Assembly (NCBI RefSeq): GCF_004345645.1
Contig: NZ_SLWS01000010.1
Location: 186,001-250,000, forward strand
Length of the DNA stretch: 64,000 bases
Source of the DNA: Actinocrispum wychmicini
GTDB taxonomy: Bacteria; Actinomycetota; Actinomycetes; Mycobacteriales; Pseudonocardiaceae
Direction of reading: 5' to 3'
Shown: positions 50,395 through 60,133 of the stretch, in pieces
Layout of the letters: each line of letters starts with the position of its first letter
How positions within the stretch are numbered: position 1 is the stretch's first letter
The notes under the pieces: model-generated
Databases searched by the model: none
What the model saw: only the letters and a program-made list of their open reading frames with translations
Told to the model about the DNA's origin: nothing
Translations under genes and position numbers: made by a program

Positions 50395-52125
50395 ATGCGG
50401 TTCACCAGAAGAGCCCTGTCGTTACTGACAGCTTTCACCACCACGGCCGGCCTAGCGGTCGCGGCCGCCCACACCGCGCAGGCCGCACCCCTGCCGACGC
50501 ACGTGTTCGCGCCGTACTTCGAATCGTGGACCGGCGAGAGCCCGGCCACGGTGGCGCAACAGTCCGGGAACAAGTTCCTCACCATGGCGTTCATCCAGAC
50601 CGCCAGCAAAGGATCCTGCACCGCGTTCTGGAACGGCGACTCGGGCATGCCGATCGCGCAGTCCACGTTCGGCAACGACATCAACACCATCCGGGCCAAC
50701 GGCGGCGACGTGATCCCGTCGTTCGGCGGGTTCACCGCGGACAACACCGGCACCGAGATCGCCGACAGCTGCACCAACGTCAACTCGATCGCCGGGGTGT
50801 TCCAGAACCTGATCACCACCTACAACATCAGCCGGATCGACCTGGACATCGAGGACAACTCGCTGACCAACACGGCCGGCATCGACCGCCGCAACAAGGC
50901 GATCAAGATGACCGAGGACTGGGCCGCCGCCAACGGCCGGTCCATCCAGTTCTCCTACACGCTGCCCACGTCCACGTCCGGCCTCGTCGACAGCGGCCTC
51001 GCGGTGCTGCGCAACGCGGTCACCAACAACGCGCGGATCGACGTCGTCAACATCATGACGTTCGACTACTTCGACAACGCGTCGCACAACATGGCGTCGG
51101 ACACCCAGACCGCCGGCAACGGCCTGGTCAGCCAGCTGGGCCAGCTGTTCCCGGGGCGCACCCAGGCGCAGCTGTGGGGAATGGTCGGCATCACCGAGAT
51201 GATCGGCATCGACGACTTCGGCCCGGCCGAGACGTTCACCACCGACAACGCCCCCACGGTCTTCAACTGGGCCGTGTCCAAGGGCATCAACACGTTGTCG
51301 TTCTGGGCGTTGCAGCGGGACAACGGCAGCTGCCCCGGCACCAAGGGCGCGGACAACTGCTCCGGCGTCGCGCAGAGCACCTGGCAGTTCAGCCACGTGT
51401 TCGAACAGTTCACCGGCGGGAACCCGACCCCGGGCAACGACTTCTCGCTCTCGGTCAACCCCGGTTCGGCCGCGGTGAACCCGGGCGGCTCGACCTCGGC
51501 GACGGTGGCCACCGCGGTCACCTCCGGATCCGCCCAGTCGGTGGCCCTGACGGTCAGCGGCACGCCCACCGGCGTGAACGCGTCGGTCAGCCCTGGCAGT
51601 GTCACGGCCGGCGGCTCGGCCAGCCTGTCGATCTCGACGACGTCCGCGGCACCGCCCGGGATCTACGCGCTGAACATTCACGGAGCCGCCACTTCGGGCA
51701 GCCATGACACCACGTTCACGTTGACCATCAACGGGTCCACCCCGTCCGGCGGGATCGTCAACGCCGGATTCGAGAGCGGTGCTCTCGCTCCGTGGACCGC
51801 GACCGGCGACTCGGTCGTGTCCACCCCGGTGCACTCGGGGACGCGCGCGTTGCAGGTGAACGCGACCTCGTCGGCGACCGGTGAAGCGGACCAGACCGTG
51901 ACACTGCAGCCGAACCACGCCTACACGCTGAAGGCGTGGGTGCAGGGCAACTTCGCGTTCATCGGCGTCAGCGGCGGGGCCAGCGGACAGACCTGGGTCT
52001 CGTCAGCCTCGTACACGCAGGCGTCGCTGGCGTTCACGACCGGCGCGTCCGGCACCGTGACGGTGTTCGTCCACGGCTGGTACGGCCAGGGAACCGTGTT
52101 CGCGGACGACTTCACCATTAGCTAG
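50395..52125 (+). CDS. secreted GH18 chitinase with Ig-like and CBM4/9-like modules
   Basis: Exported chitinase of 576 aa. Signal peptide to about residue 30 (AHTAQAAP). The GH18 domain (about 35-345) has FAPYFESWTGE, VIPSFGGF (SxGG motif) and IDLDIED with Asp149, Asp151 and Glu153 of the DxDxE catalytic motif. NP-rich residues 350-455 form an Ig/BACON-like module (SLSVNPGSAAVNPGGSTSATV split across the linker), and residues 455-576 (IVNAGFESGALAPWTATG...) a CBM4/9-type jelly roll. GGAG precedes the ATG. The dre-like site in its promoter implies induction by chitin-derived GlcNAc. Confidence 0.92.
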   Translation: MRFTRRALSLLTAFTTTAGLAVAAAHTAQAAPLPTHVFAPYFESWTGESPATVAQQSGNKFLTMAFIQTASKGSCTAFWNGDSGMPIAQSTFGNDINTIRANGGDVIPSFGGFTADNTGTEIADSCTNVNSIAGVFQNLITTYNISRIDLDIEDNSLTNTAGIDRRNKAIKMTEDWAAANGRSIQFSYTLPTSTSGLVDSGLAVLRNAVTNNARIDVVNIMTFDYFDNASHNMASDTQTAGNGLVSQLGQLFPGRTQAQLWGMVGITEMIGIDDFGPAETFTTDNAPTVFNWAVSKGINTLSFWALQRDNGSCPGTKGADNCSGVAQSTWQFSHVFEQFTGGNPTPGNDFSLSVNPGSAAVNPGGSTSATVATAVTSGSAQSVALTVSGTPTGVNASVSPGSVTAGGSASLSISTTSAAPPGIYALNIHGAATSGSHDTTFTLTINGSTPSGGIVNAGFESGALAPWTATGDSVVSTPVHSGTRALQVNATSSATGEADQTVTLQPNHAYTLKAWVQGNFAFIGVSGGASGQTWVSSASYTQASLAFTTGASGTVTVFVHGWYGQGTVFADDFTIS

Positions 52126-52134
52126 GGGCTACAA

Positions 52135-52171
52135 GTGGGCCTGGGCGTCGACATCGGGCGTCCAGGCCCAC
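52135..52171. terminator. bidirectional terminator hairpin
   Basis: Ten-bp perfect stem (GTGGGCCTGG, 52135-52144, with 52162-52171) and a 17-base loop between the convergent chitinase and P450 genes. Confidence 0.7.
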
Positions 52172-52176
52172 GCGTG

Positions 52177-53346
52177 TCACCACGTGACGGGCATCGACTC
52201 CAGCCCGAAGACGAAGGTGTACGAACGGAACGGGACGTCCTCGAACGGCACGGCCAGCCGCAGGTCGGGGAATCGCCGCAGCAGCGCGGGGAACGCGATC
52301 GTCATCTCCATCCGGGCCAGCGGCGCGCCGAGGCAGTGGTGGATGCCGTGGCCGAACGCCATGTGCGCGGAGATCTTCCGGCGGATGTCGAAGCTGTCCA
52401 GGTCCTCGCCGAACGCGGGGTCCCGGTTCGCCGCCGCCAGCGAGCAGATCACCACTTCGCCCGCGGCGATCCGCTGTCCGGACAGGACGACGTCCTCGCG
52501 AGCGGTCCGCGGCACGATCATGTGCACGATGGACAGGTAGCGCAGCAGTTCCTCGATCGCCTCGGCCACGTTCTCGCCGGTCCGGACCTCGGCCGCCTGC
52601 TCGGGGTGGCGCAGCAACAGCAGCGTGCCGAGGCCGAGCATGTTCGACGTGGTCTCGTGCCCGGCGATCAGCAGCAGGTCGGCCACGCCGGTCAGTTCGA
52701 AGTCGTCGATCTCGTCGCCGTGCTCCCGGATCAGCATGCCGATCATGTCGTCGCCCGGGTCCGCGCGCTGCCGTGCGACGAGCCCGGCCATGTACTCGCG
52801 GGCTTCGATCGTCGCCTGGGCGCGGTCGTCGGGCGTCAGGCTCATGTCGAGCCGTGTCCCGGTGAGGCGCTGGAACTGCTCGCGGTCCGCGTAGGGCACC
52901 CCGAGCAGCTCGCAGATCACCAGCGACGGGATCGGCAGCGCGAAGTCGGACACCAGGTCGGCCGGCGGTCCGGACCGGGCCATCGCGTCCAGGTGGTCGG
53001 TGACCAGGGCTTCGATCCGCGGCCGCAGCCGGTTCATCCGGCGGACGGTGAACTCCGGGGTGAGCATCCGCCGGAGCGTGGTGTGGTCCGGCGGGTCGTA
53101 GGTGAGCAGGAAGCCGTTGCGGGCCGGCAGGTCGGCGAACCGCGGGTTGCGCCGGCCGGGGGCGTTGCTGAACCGGGCGGTGTCGCTGAGCACCTCCCGG
53201 ACGTCGTCGTACCGCGTGGCCAGCCAGCCGGTCAGCCCCCACGGGGTGCTCACCGGGGAGATCGGCTGTTCCAGCCGCAACCGGGCCAGTTCCGGTACCG
53301 GGTCGAACTTGTTCCGCTGGATATGGACGGGAAGCACAGGTGTCAC
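52177..53346 (-). CDS. cytochrome P450
   Basis: Soluble P450 of 389 aa. I helix LLIAGHETTSN, ExxR in EELLRYLS and heme loop FGHGIHHCLGAPLAR are complete. The start GTG at 53346 lies 46 bases from a divergent TetR gene, with a palindromic operator in between, so the enzyme is probably switched by an inducer of that repressor. It differs clearly from the P450 at 42830. No redox partner adjoins it. Physiological substrate unknown. Confidence 0.93.
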   Translation of the reverse strand: MTPVLPVHIQRNKFDPVPELARLRLEQPISPVSTPWGLTGWLATRYDDVREVLSDTARFSNAPGRRNPRFADLPARNGFLLTYDPPDHTTLRRMLTPEFTVRRMNRLRPRIEALVTDHLDAMARSGPPADLVSDFALPIPSLVICELLGVPYADREQFQRLTGTRLDMSLTPDDRAQATIEAREYMAGLVARQRADPGDDMIGMLIREHGDEIDDFELTGVADLLLIAGHETTSNMLGLGTLLLLRHPEQAAEVRTGENVAEAIEELLRYLSIVHMIVPRTAREDVVLSGQRIAAGEVVICSLAAANRDPAFGEDLDSFDIRRKISAHMAFGHGIHHCLGAPLARMEMTIAFPALLRRFPDLRLAVPFEDVPFRSYTFVFGLESMPVTW

Positions 53347-53356
53347 GCTAGCACAA

Positions 53357-53374
53357 GTGAAAGTCCACTATCAC
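53357..53374. promoter_or_regulatory. TetR-type palindromic operator between P450 and tetR
   Basis: GTGAAAGTCCACTATCAC has arms GTGAAAGT and ACTATCAC complementary at 7 of 8 positions around CC. It overlaps the divergent promoter region of the P450 and TetR genes. Confidence 0.7.
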
Positions 53375-53392
53375 TCTGTTACCCTGCTGCTG

Positions 53393-53983
53393 GTGACGAA
53401 GCCACGGCCCCTGCGGACCGACGCGGCGCGCAACGCCGAGTCGTTGGTCCTGGCCGCGTGGCGCGCGTTCGGCGAGTCCGGCTCGGACATCCCGCTGGAA
53501 GAGGTCGCCAAACGCGCCGGCGTCGGAGTCGCCACGCTCTACCGGCGGTTCCCCAGCAAGGAGGACCTGCTGCTGGCCGTCCTGGAATGGCGGTACGCCG
53601 AGGAGATCGAACCGGTGCTGCGGCTGGCGTCCGCCGACGAGGATCCCTGGCGCGCCATGGTCACCGCCCTGGAGGCGGCGTTCGAACTCGCCGTCAAGGC
53701 GCACCGGGTGATCCGGGCGGCCCGCGATCCCGGCGCGTTGGTGCACGGCCTCAAGACCAGGTACACCAACGGGATCGTCGCGCTCGTCCGCCGGGCCCAG
53801 GACGCCGGCGTGGTGCGGGACGACCTGACCGACGCGGACATCGAGGTGGCGGTGTTCATGTTGTTCAGCACCGTCCGGCTGGTGTCGGTGCCGAGCACGG
53901 TGTGGCGACGCGGCGTCGGCGTGCTGCTGGACGGCCTGCGTCCGGAGCGGGCCACCCCGCTCCCGCCCGTCGGGCCCGATTAG
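53393..53983 (+). CDS. TetR family regulator divergent from P450
   Basis: Regulator of 196 aa: HTH in IPLEEVAKRAGVGVATLYRRF (residues about 33-53), followed by a helical ligand domain with VIRAARDPGALVHGLK. GTG 53393 gives VTKPRPLRTDAARN, the usual basic start; an upstream GTG (53357) lies inside the putative operator and is unlikely. No strong SD is visible, so the message may be leaderless. Probably represses the P450 and itself. Confidence 0.88.
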   Translation: MTKPRPLRTDAARNAESLVLAAWRAFGESGSDIPLEEVAKRAGVGVATLYRRFPSKEDLLLAVLEWRYAEEIEPVLRLASADEDPWRAMVTALEAAFELAVKAHRVIRAARDPGALVHGLKTRYTNGIVALVRRAQDAGVVRDDLTDADIEVAVFMLFSTVRLVSVPSTVWRRGVGVLLDGLRPERATPLPPVGPD

Positions 53984-54007
53984 CCTTGTCGGCATAGGCT
54001 TGGGTCC

Positions 54008-54841
54008 ATGGACCGTGAGTCGACCGGGCCGGGCCGGCGTGAGGTGCGGTTCGGCACGGCCGAGCTGATGCGGGACCTCGACCGGCCGAACGGGTGGCTG
54101 CTGAGCGTGGCCGGGGTGGCCCAGTCCTACGTCGACCTCGACGACCCCACATACCTGGACTTCGACTACGTCCGCCGGATCGGGGACATCATCGACGCAT
54201 TGCCGGCGGGGCCGCTGCGGGCGCTGCACATCGGCGGCGGGGCGTGCACCCTGCCCCGGTACGTCGCCGCGACCCGGCCGGGCTCGCGGCAGCTCGTGTT
54301 CGACCTGGACGCGGAACTGATCGACTTCGTCCGCGCGCACCTCGACCTGCGGAGCGTGCCGGACACGCGGGTCCGGATCGCTGACGGCCGGGCCGGGGTG
54401 GCGAGCCGGCCCGGCAACTCGGCCGACCTGATCGTGCTGGACGCGTTCGAGCGCGCCGCGATGCCCAGCGGGCTGGTCACCGTGGAGTTCACCCGGGACG
54501 TGGCCAGGGTGCTGCGGCCACGTGGGACGTACGTGGTGAACGTGTCGGACGGCCCGGGTCTCCGGTTCGCCCGACACGTGGTGGCGACCGTGCTGTCGGT
54601 GTTCGACTCCGCGATCCTGCTGGCCGATCCCGGGGTGTTCCGCGGTCGCCGGTTCGGGAACCTCGTCCTGGCCGCGGGCGACCTGCCGGTGGCGGACCTG
54701 ACCCGGCACGCGGCTTCGGGCGCGTTTCCCGCGCGTGTGTTGGCCGACGACGGCCTGCGTGCGTTCGCGGGCCGCGCGGCACCCATCACCGACGCGGCAC
54801 CGATGGCCGCGCCGACACCTCCGGAAACAGCCTTCACCTGA
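54008..54841 (+). CDS. spermidine synthase-like methyltransferase-fold protein
   Basis: Protein of 277 aa with a class I Rossmann fold: ALHIGGGACTLPRYVAATRPG (motif I), LVFDLDAELIDFV (acid that binds ribose), DGRAGVASRPGNSADLIVLDAF (motif equivalent to the DGR and catalytic Asp region). These are the landmarks of spermidine synthase-like proteins common in actinomycetes. A polyamine role is not proven; many members lack the gatekeeping tetramer residues. Starts 25 bases after the TetR stop. C-terminus is Ala/Pro-rich and probably flexible. Confidence 0.8.
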   Translation: MDRESTGPGRREVRFGTAELMRDLDRPNGWLLSVAGVAQSYVDLDDPTYLDFDYVRRIGDIIDALPAGPLRALHIGGGACTLPRYVAATRPGSRQLVFDLDAELIDFVRAHLDLRSVPDTRVRIADGRAGVASRPGNSADLIVLDAFERAAMPSGLVTVEFTRDVARVLRPRGTYVVNVSDGPGLRFARHVVATVLSVFDSAILLADPGVFRGRRFGNLVLAAGDLPVADLTRHAASGAFPARVLADDGLRAFAGRAAPITDAAPMAAPTPPETAFT

Positions 54842-54848
54842 CTCCCGG

Positions 54849-56795
54849 TCAGACGTCCGGGCCGGGGGACAGGTCGACCCGGTAGAGCCGCAGGCCGTCG
54901 TTGGCCCACACCAAGTGCAGGGAACGCACCTGGTCCAGGCCGGTCATGCCGGGTGACCGGCCGATGGTCAGCCGCGCGCTGGTGCCGATCACCACGAACC
55001 GGGTGTGCTGGCGCTGCACCGCGTCGCGGACGGCCTGGTCGGTGTCGACCTGGTTCAGGTGGTCCAGCAGGAGTCGCACGTCGGCAGACATGTTGCCGCT
55101 GTAGTGGCTGAACGCGGGGCGGATCCCGGTCAACCCATACAGCCAGACCGTGCCGTCGCCGACGTCGTTGAGCACGACATCATGCGGACCGACCAAGCTG
55201 GGCAACGCCAACAACCCGTCGCGTTCGGCGTGCGACACGAATTCCTCGCCGTAGGAGAACTCGAAACGTTCCGCGTTGCGCTCCACGTAACCGCCCGTCT
55301 CGACCATGTACGCCACGAGCAGCACTGCGCCCGCCGCCGCCGACCACAGCACGGCCGGCCGGCTTGTCCAGCGTCGAACCGCCGGCGCGGCCAATCGCTG
55401 CGCGGCCGCCTGCAACGCCCATCCGACGGCGATCGACGCGACCAGTGGCAACACCCCCATCAGCCGGTAACGGTCGTTCCACCACGGCGAGGTGATCAAC
55501 TTCGCCCAGGGGTACGGCACCGAGGCCGCCACGACGAACAGGACGACGAACACGCTGTGCGCGGCGATCAGCCAGCGCCAGCGCGGCTGTTTGAACGACA
55601 GGTAGCCGCCGACGATCGCCAAGCCCGCCAACAACCACTGCGGCCACCACTCGCGGTGCCCGAAGAACAGCGCCTCGCCGAACGCCTGCGCCGGCGTCAT
55701 CTCCTTCGCCCATTGGAAGGCGGACACCTCCCCGGCGACACTCATCGCACCCAACACCGATGGCAACGCCACCACCAGCGTCGCCGCGCCGAGCGACGCC
55801 AGCCACAGCAGGTCGCGTCGCAACGCGGGCCACCCGGCCTGGAACAGCCGCTGTACAAGGAAACAGAGCAGGAACACGGCGATCACGAACGGCGCCGAGT
55901 TGTGCACCGCCACCATGCCGGCACCGGCCACCGCCACCAGCAGTCCGATCGAGAGGGTGGCCCGCGGCAGCCACCACACGACCAGCCCCACGTACCCGGC
56001 GACCAACGTCACCGCGGCCACGTACGGGTAGAGCTGGCCCCAGAACAGCAGATCGTACGGAAACGCGGTGAACGCCGTGCTCACCGCGGCGGCCGCGGCC
56101 GCCAGCCGGCTGCTGCCGCCGAGGCCGCGGACCAGCGCGACAACACCCAGTGGCAGGGCGAACGCCATCAGCACCAACACGTTCGCGTTCATCACCGCCG
56201 GCACCGACTGCCCGGTCAGCTCCCGCACCAGCGCCCCGAGGACGTGGAACGTGTTGGGGTAGTAGTAGTTCCCGGACTGGTTGGTCAGCCAGCCCAACGC
56301 GGCCGGACGCGGGTCACCGGAGTCGGCGATCGACCGGATCGCGTTGGCGTGGAAGGGCGCGTCGAAGATCTGCGGCAACGCCGAGATTCCGTGCATCCCC
56401 ACCAGCACCACGGAGACGACGATCGTCGCCGCGAACACCACACCACCGGCCACCGCCCAGTTCCCGGCCCGGGACCACCCTGGCGTGGTCGCCGAATCCG
56501 CCGGTCTGGGCCGGAACCTGGCGCGCGCCGCCCAGGCGACCAGCAGCCAGCACCCGAACGCGAGTACCGCCGGCACCGGCCGCCACGGCACCCCCAGGAT
56601 CGGCAGCACCGCCGCGTTCACGCTGGTCATGCCGAGCGTGACCGCCGGTGCCGTCGCCGCCAACAGCCAGCCCCGCAAACCAAGCAGCGCACCGAAAGCC
56701 AAGCCTGGCACCCACCAGACCGCGGCCGCGCACAGCACCAGCAGCACCGACCCGAGTGCCGGATGCGAGACGTGCGCCCATAATTCAGTTATCAC
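54849..56795 (-). CDS. polytopic membrane protein, DUF6541-like (GT-C-type)
   Basis: Membrane protein of 648 aa with about twelve hydrophobic segments. After GLRGWLLAATAPAVTLGM a first outer loop carries FDAPFHANAIRSIADSGD and NYYYPNTFHVLGALV, which resembles the acidic-motif loop of GT-C glycosyltransferases; the C-terminal 200 residues are a soluble extracellular domain (LNDVGDGTVWLYGLTGIRPAF...). I recall DUF6541 for such actinomycete proteins. A role in exporting or assembling an envelope glycan is a guess. GTG start. Same strand as the solute-binding and VWA genes upstream but 132 bases apart. Confidence 0.7.
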   Translation of the reverse strand: MITELWAHVSHPALGSVLLVLCAAAVWWVPGLAFGALLGLRGWLLAATAPAVTLGMTSVNAAVLPILGVPWRPVPAVLAFGCWLLVAWAARARFRPRPADSATTPGWSRAGNWAVAGGVVFAATIVVSVVLVGMHGISALPQIFDAPFHANAIRSIADSGDPRPAALGWLTNQSGNYYYPNTFHVLGALVRELTGQSVPAVMNANVLVLMAFALPLGVVALVRGLGGSSRLAAAAAAVSTAFTAFPYDLLFWGQLYPYVAAVTLVAGYVGLVVWWLPRATLSIGLLVAVAGAGMVAVHNSAPFVIAVFLLCFLVQRLFQAGWPALRRDLLWLASLGAATLVVALPSVLGAMSVAGEVSAFQWAKEMTPAQAFGEALFFGHREWWPQWLLAGLAIVGGYLSFKQPRWRWLIAAHSVFVVLFVVAASVPYPWAKLITSPWWNDRYRLMGVLPLVASIAVGWALQAAAQRLAAPAVRRWTSRPAVLWSAAAGAVLLVAYMVETGGYVERNAERFEFSYGEEFVSHAERDGLLALPSLVGPHDVVLNDVGDGTVWLYGLTGIRPAFSHYSGNMSADVRLLLDHLNQVDTDQAVRDAVQRQHTRFVVIGTSARLTIGRSPGMTGLDQVRSLHLVWANDGLRLYRVDLSPGPDV

Positions 56796-56927
56796 GAACT
56801 CTCCCCCTGTTTACATCCCCCGACCCCACCATTGAAACGTTATGACGGGCGACGGCGCGCGAGGTTGCCGTCGTTCGTCCCATTGATACCTACGCTCGAC
56901 AACCGGCTGGGGTTGCCTGCCAACTGG

Positions 56928-58187
56928 CTACTGGCCGCGCAGTGCGGCGGTCAGCCGGGTCGACGCGTCCGAAGGGACGCGGCCGTCGCCGTCCAGCGTC
57001 TCCTTGATGATCTCGCGGAACGCCTGGGCGAAACGTACGTAGTGCGGGCTGACCGGCCGCGGGCGGGCGTCACGGATCGCGTCCAGCAACGCGGTGGCGT
57101 ACGGGTAACGCTTCTTGACCTCGGCGTCCAGATAGACGATGTCGCGGGTGGCCGCGAACCCGCCGCGTTCGAACAGGATCTGCTGGCTGCGGGGACTGGT
57201 GAGGAACTCGATCAACGCCTTGGCGGCCTTGGGTTTCGTGCTCTTGCTGGCCACCGCGAGGTTCTGGCCGCCGAGCACACTCGGGCCGGGCAGCTTGACC
57301 ACCTTGAAGAACGACGGGACAGCCGAGTCGTCCGACGCCATCTGCTGTAGATGGCGGTAGGCGACCGGCCAGTTGCGCATGAACAGCGTCTTGCCGGCGC
57401 CGAACGCCTCCATGCTGCTGGTCTCGTCCTCCCCGCGGGACTCGGGCAGGACGACCCTGGGATCGGTGCCGTGCAGGCCCTCCGCCAGCCGGCGCAGCCC
57501 GGTCTGGGTTTCCGGGGTGTCGATCCGGACGTTCCCGTCCTTGTCCACCAGTTCGCCGTTCGCCGCCCAGATCGCCTCAAGGGCGTTGACGACCAGGCCC
57601 TCGTAGTCGGAGAGCTGGGCGGTGTAGCCGGCCCGCAACCGGGGATCGTGCGCGCCGGCGAACACCTCCTGCGTCTGGTGGACGATGTCGTTCCAGTCCC
57701 GCGGCGCCTTTCCCGGGTCGCGGTAGTACATCAGGCCGGCATCGGTGTTGAACGGCAGGCCCCACAGCTTCCCGTCGTAGGCGCAGGTGGCCAACGGGCC
57801 GGCCAGGAAACCGCTGGTGTCCACATCAGACAGTGGGGTGAGGTAGCCGGCGTCGGCGAACTCCGCGGTCCACACCACGTCCAGGTTGTAGACGTCCGCC
57901 TGGCCGGTTGGCGACTGGGCGCGGGCCACGATCTCGCTGTACTGGTCGTCCGCGCCGAGCGGCAGCTCCACGATCGTCGCCTTGTTCGCCGGGTGCAGCT
58001 GGTTCCACTGGTTCACCAGCTCCTGGCGCTGGCCGCCGTCGCTCTGGTCCTTGCCCGACAGCAGCACCAGTTCGCCGGGCTCCAAACCGTTGTCCGGCGT
58101 GAACGACGGCACGAGCAGGAACGCGACCAACGCCATCACGGCCGCGCCGGCCACCGCGCCCAGCCCGAACACCAGCCGCCTGTCCAC
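56928..58187 (-). CDS. membrane-anchored extracellular solute-binding protein
   Basis: Type 1 periplasmic-binding-fold protein of 419 aa, held by an N-terminal helix (LVFGLGAVAGAAVMALVAFLLV) rather than a lipobox. LVLLSGKDQSDGGQRQELVNQWN, AQSPTGQADVYNLDVVWTAEFA, PFNTDAGLMYYR and FLTSPRSQQILFERGG are the normal sugar-binding protein blocks. GTG 58187 has GGAGGAGGA upstream, and that SD overlaps the stop of the VWA gene (58202), so the pair is coupled. No permease or ATPase gene adjoins, so it is an orphan receptor or binding partner. Confidence 0.85.
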   Translation of the reverse strand: MDRRLVFGLGAVAGAAVMALVAFLLVPSFTPDNGLEPGELVLLSGKDQSDGGQRQELVNQWNQLHPANKATIVELPLGADDQYSEIVARAQSPTGQADVYNLDVVWTAEFADAGYLTPLSDVDTSGFLAGPLATCAYDGKLWGLPFNTDAGLMYYRDPGKAPRDWNDIVHQTQEVFAGAHDPRLRAGYTAQLSDYEGLVVNALEAIWAANGELVDKDGNVRIDTPETQTGLRRLAEGLHGTDPRVVLPESRGEDETSSMEAFGAGKTLFMRNWPVAYRHLQQMASDDSAVPSFFKVVKLPGPSVLGGQNLAVASKSTKPKAAKALIEFLTSPRSQQILFERGGFAATRDIVYLDAEVKKRYPYATALLDAIRDARPRPVSPHYVRFAQAFREIIKETLDGDGRVPSDASTRLTAALRGQ

Positions 58188-58201
58188 CCCAGTCCTCCTC
58201 C

Positions 58202-60046
58202 TCACACCCCGCGCAGCAGTTCGGCCAGGTCCGTGCGTAACGTGTCCACGCCGCCCTGCCGGCAACTCCCGCCGGTCCTGCTCGTCACGTCCACCAGTGC
58301 CTGCGTGGCGCAACTCGCCTCACCGAACGCGAGCACCACCACCCGGACACCGCTCCGCGTGACCTGGTCCAAGCTCACCTCGTCGACGTTGTTCGTGCCG
58401 TCGGTGAGCACCGCGAGCACGCCTCCGGGTCCGACCTCCTGCGCACCGGCCACGATCGCCCGGTACAGCGGTGTGTTCCCGAGCGGTTTCGTCTCTTGCA
58501 GACCGGGCAGATCCACCCGGTGGATGCCGACCTTGGCCGAGAACACCATCAGGGACGTGTCCCGCTGGCTGGTGACGTATGTCCGGACGGCGTCGACCGC
58601 CGCGGTGAAGCGGCTGCCGCCGCCGACGGGTGCGTTCATCGAACCCGACGCGTCCACGGTGATCAGGACCTGGCTCGGCTGGGTCACCTTCTTCAGGATC
58701 GCCTGCACTTCGTCGTGCACGGCCACCGGTGGGTTGTCCCGCGGCACGTTCAGCTGCGGCCCGCCGGGGATCACGCCGTTCGCCTCGACCAGCGGCGCCG
58801 CCACGCTCATCCCGGGCGGGCGCAAACCCGCCGCCACCAACGCTTTCCGGCCGTCCGGCCCGGTCAGCCACTCGCCGAACCGGGTCGCGGCCGCGTGCTG
58901 CTCCTCGGTGGCCGGGTCCTCCTGCCAGGTCAACTGGACGACCGGCAGGTCCAGCCGGTGGGTGTCGGTCGGGTAGAAGGCGAGCAGGCACGTGGGCGGG
59001 CCGTTCGGGGTGCCGCACCCCGGGCCGTCGCCGTGGATGGCCGCGTTGAACCGGGCCAACTGCTGCTCGGACAGCACGATCGGTTGCTGCTTGCCGTCCT
59101 TTTCCTTCTGCAGCAGAGCGGAGACATCCGCGTCCGTCGGATAGCTGTTGGCGGTGAAGGTCTGGCGCACCCACTGCTCGACCGTCCGCGCGTAGGACGG
59201 GTCCTGGCGCAGGTTCACCCCTTTGTTCTCGCTCGTGTAGATCGCGACCGTGCTGAAGTCGCCGACCGTGGAGACCGCGGGGGAGGGGCGGATCAGGCCC
59301 AGTCCCTTGTCCCGCAGGCCACGGATCAGCGTCGTCCACGTCTGGCCCTGCCAGGCCGGGTCGTTCTGTCGGATCCCGACGGACGCCGGGACGCCCAGCA
59401 CGATCGGGGTGGTCGCGATCGAGGCGCCGCCCGCCATGTCCGGGCCGAAGCCGGTCGCGGCCTCGCGCACCCGGACCTCGTCGACCTGGAAGCGTGACTC
59501 GGGCAGCCAGACGTCCGGCCGCGGGCCCTGGTCGCGCAGGTACTCCGCGCTCCACGCGGCGATCAGCCCGTCCCGTGCCTTCGCCACGGGTGGGGCGAAC
59601 ACGTGCAGCTCGGCGGTCCGGCAGCCGGCCTTCTGGGTGGCGTCGAACCGTTCGAACCGGCTGGCCAGGCCCTGGTAGGTGGTCAGCAGCTCGGGCGCGG
59701 TCATCACCCGCACCTCCACCGGGTGCGGGCAGCCGAAGAGGAGCACGTCGGCCTTGGCCAGCAGCGGCCGGGACACCCACCAGACCCCACCGGTCAGCGT
59801 GACCACGAGCACCACCAGCAGGATCGGCTTCCACGGCACCCGGCGGATACCCGAGCTGGCATGCACCAGGATCTTGGCCAGCCCCTCGGTGACCGCCAAC
59901 GCGCTGATCAGGATGCAGACGATGAGCAACACCCAGGCCCACAGATGGGGTGACGGCGGGTTGGTCAGCGCGACCACCCCCACGGCCGCCGCGAACGCGA
60001 GCACGGACGCCACCGCTCTCGCCGGTCGCGGAATCTGACCGCTCAT
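58202..60046 (-). CDS. membrane protein with solute-binding and von Willebrand A domains
   Basis: Protein of 614 aa: two or three N-terminal helices (about 10-100), an SBP-like extracellular region (VEVRVMTAPELLTTYQGLASRF, AWSAEYLRDQGPRPDVWLPES, ASIATTPIVLGVP, about 110-420) and a C-terminal VWA domain (from about 435) with a perfect MIDAS DASGSM, a later Thr (GNTPLYRA) and LAVLTDGTNN. It should bind a divalent metal and a protein or glycan partner outside the cell. First gene of a two-gene unit with the solute-binding protein. Divergent from the chitinase gene. Confidence 0.85.
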   Translation of the reverse strand: MSGQIPRPARAVASVLAFAAAVGVVALTNPPSPHLWAWVLLIVCILISALAVTEGLAKILVHASSGIRRVPWKPILLVVLVVTLTGGVWWVSRPLLAKADVLLFGCPHPVEVRVMTAPELLTTYQGLASRFERFDATQKAGCRTAELHVFAPPVAKARDGLIAAWSAEYLRDQGPRPDVWLPESRFQVDEVRVREAATGFGPDMAGGASIATTPIVLGVPASVGIRQNDPAWQGQTWTTLIRGLRDKGLGLIRPSPAVSTVGDFSTVAIYTSENKGVNLRQDPSYARTVEQWVRQTFTANSYPTDADVSALLQKEKDGKQQPIVLSEQQLARFNAAIHGDGPGCGTPNGPPTCLLAFYPTDTHRLDLPVVQLTWQEDPATEEQHAAATRFGEWLTGPDGRKALVAAGLRPPGMSVAAPLVEANGVIPGGPQLNVPRDNPPVAVHDEVQAILKKVTQPSQVLITVDASGSMNAPVGGGSRFTAAVDAVRTYVTSQRDTSLMVFSAKVGIHRVDLPGLQETKPLGNTPLYRAIVAGAQEVGPGGVLAVLTDGTNNVDEVSLDQVTRSGVRVVVLAFGEASCATQALVDVTSRTGGSCRQGGVDTLRTDLAELLRGV

Positions 60047-60133
60047 CGTCGAAAGGTCACCTCCCCAAGAGCCAACCTAGGTGACGCACAGCCGCTACGT
60101 GCGCACTTCCCGGGGCTGTCACCCGGGGGGACT

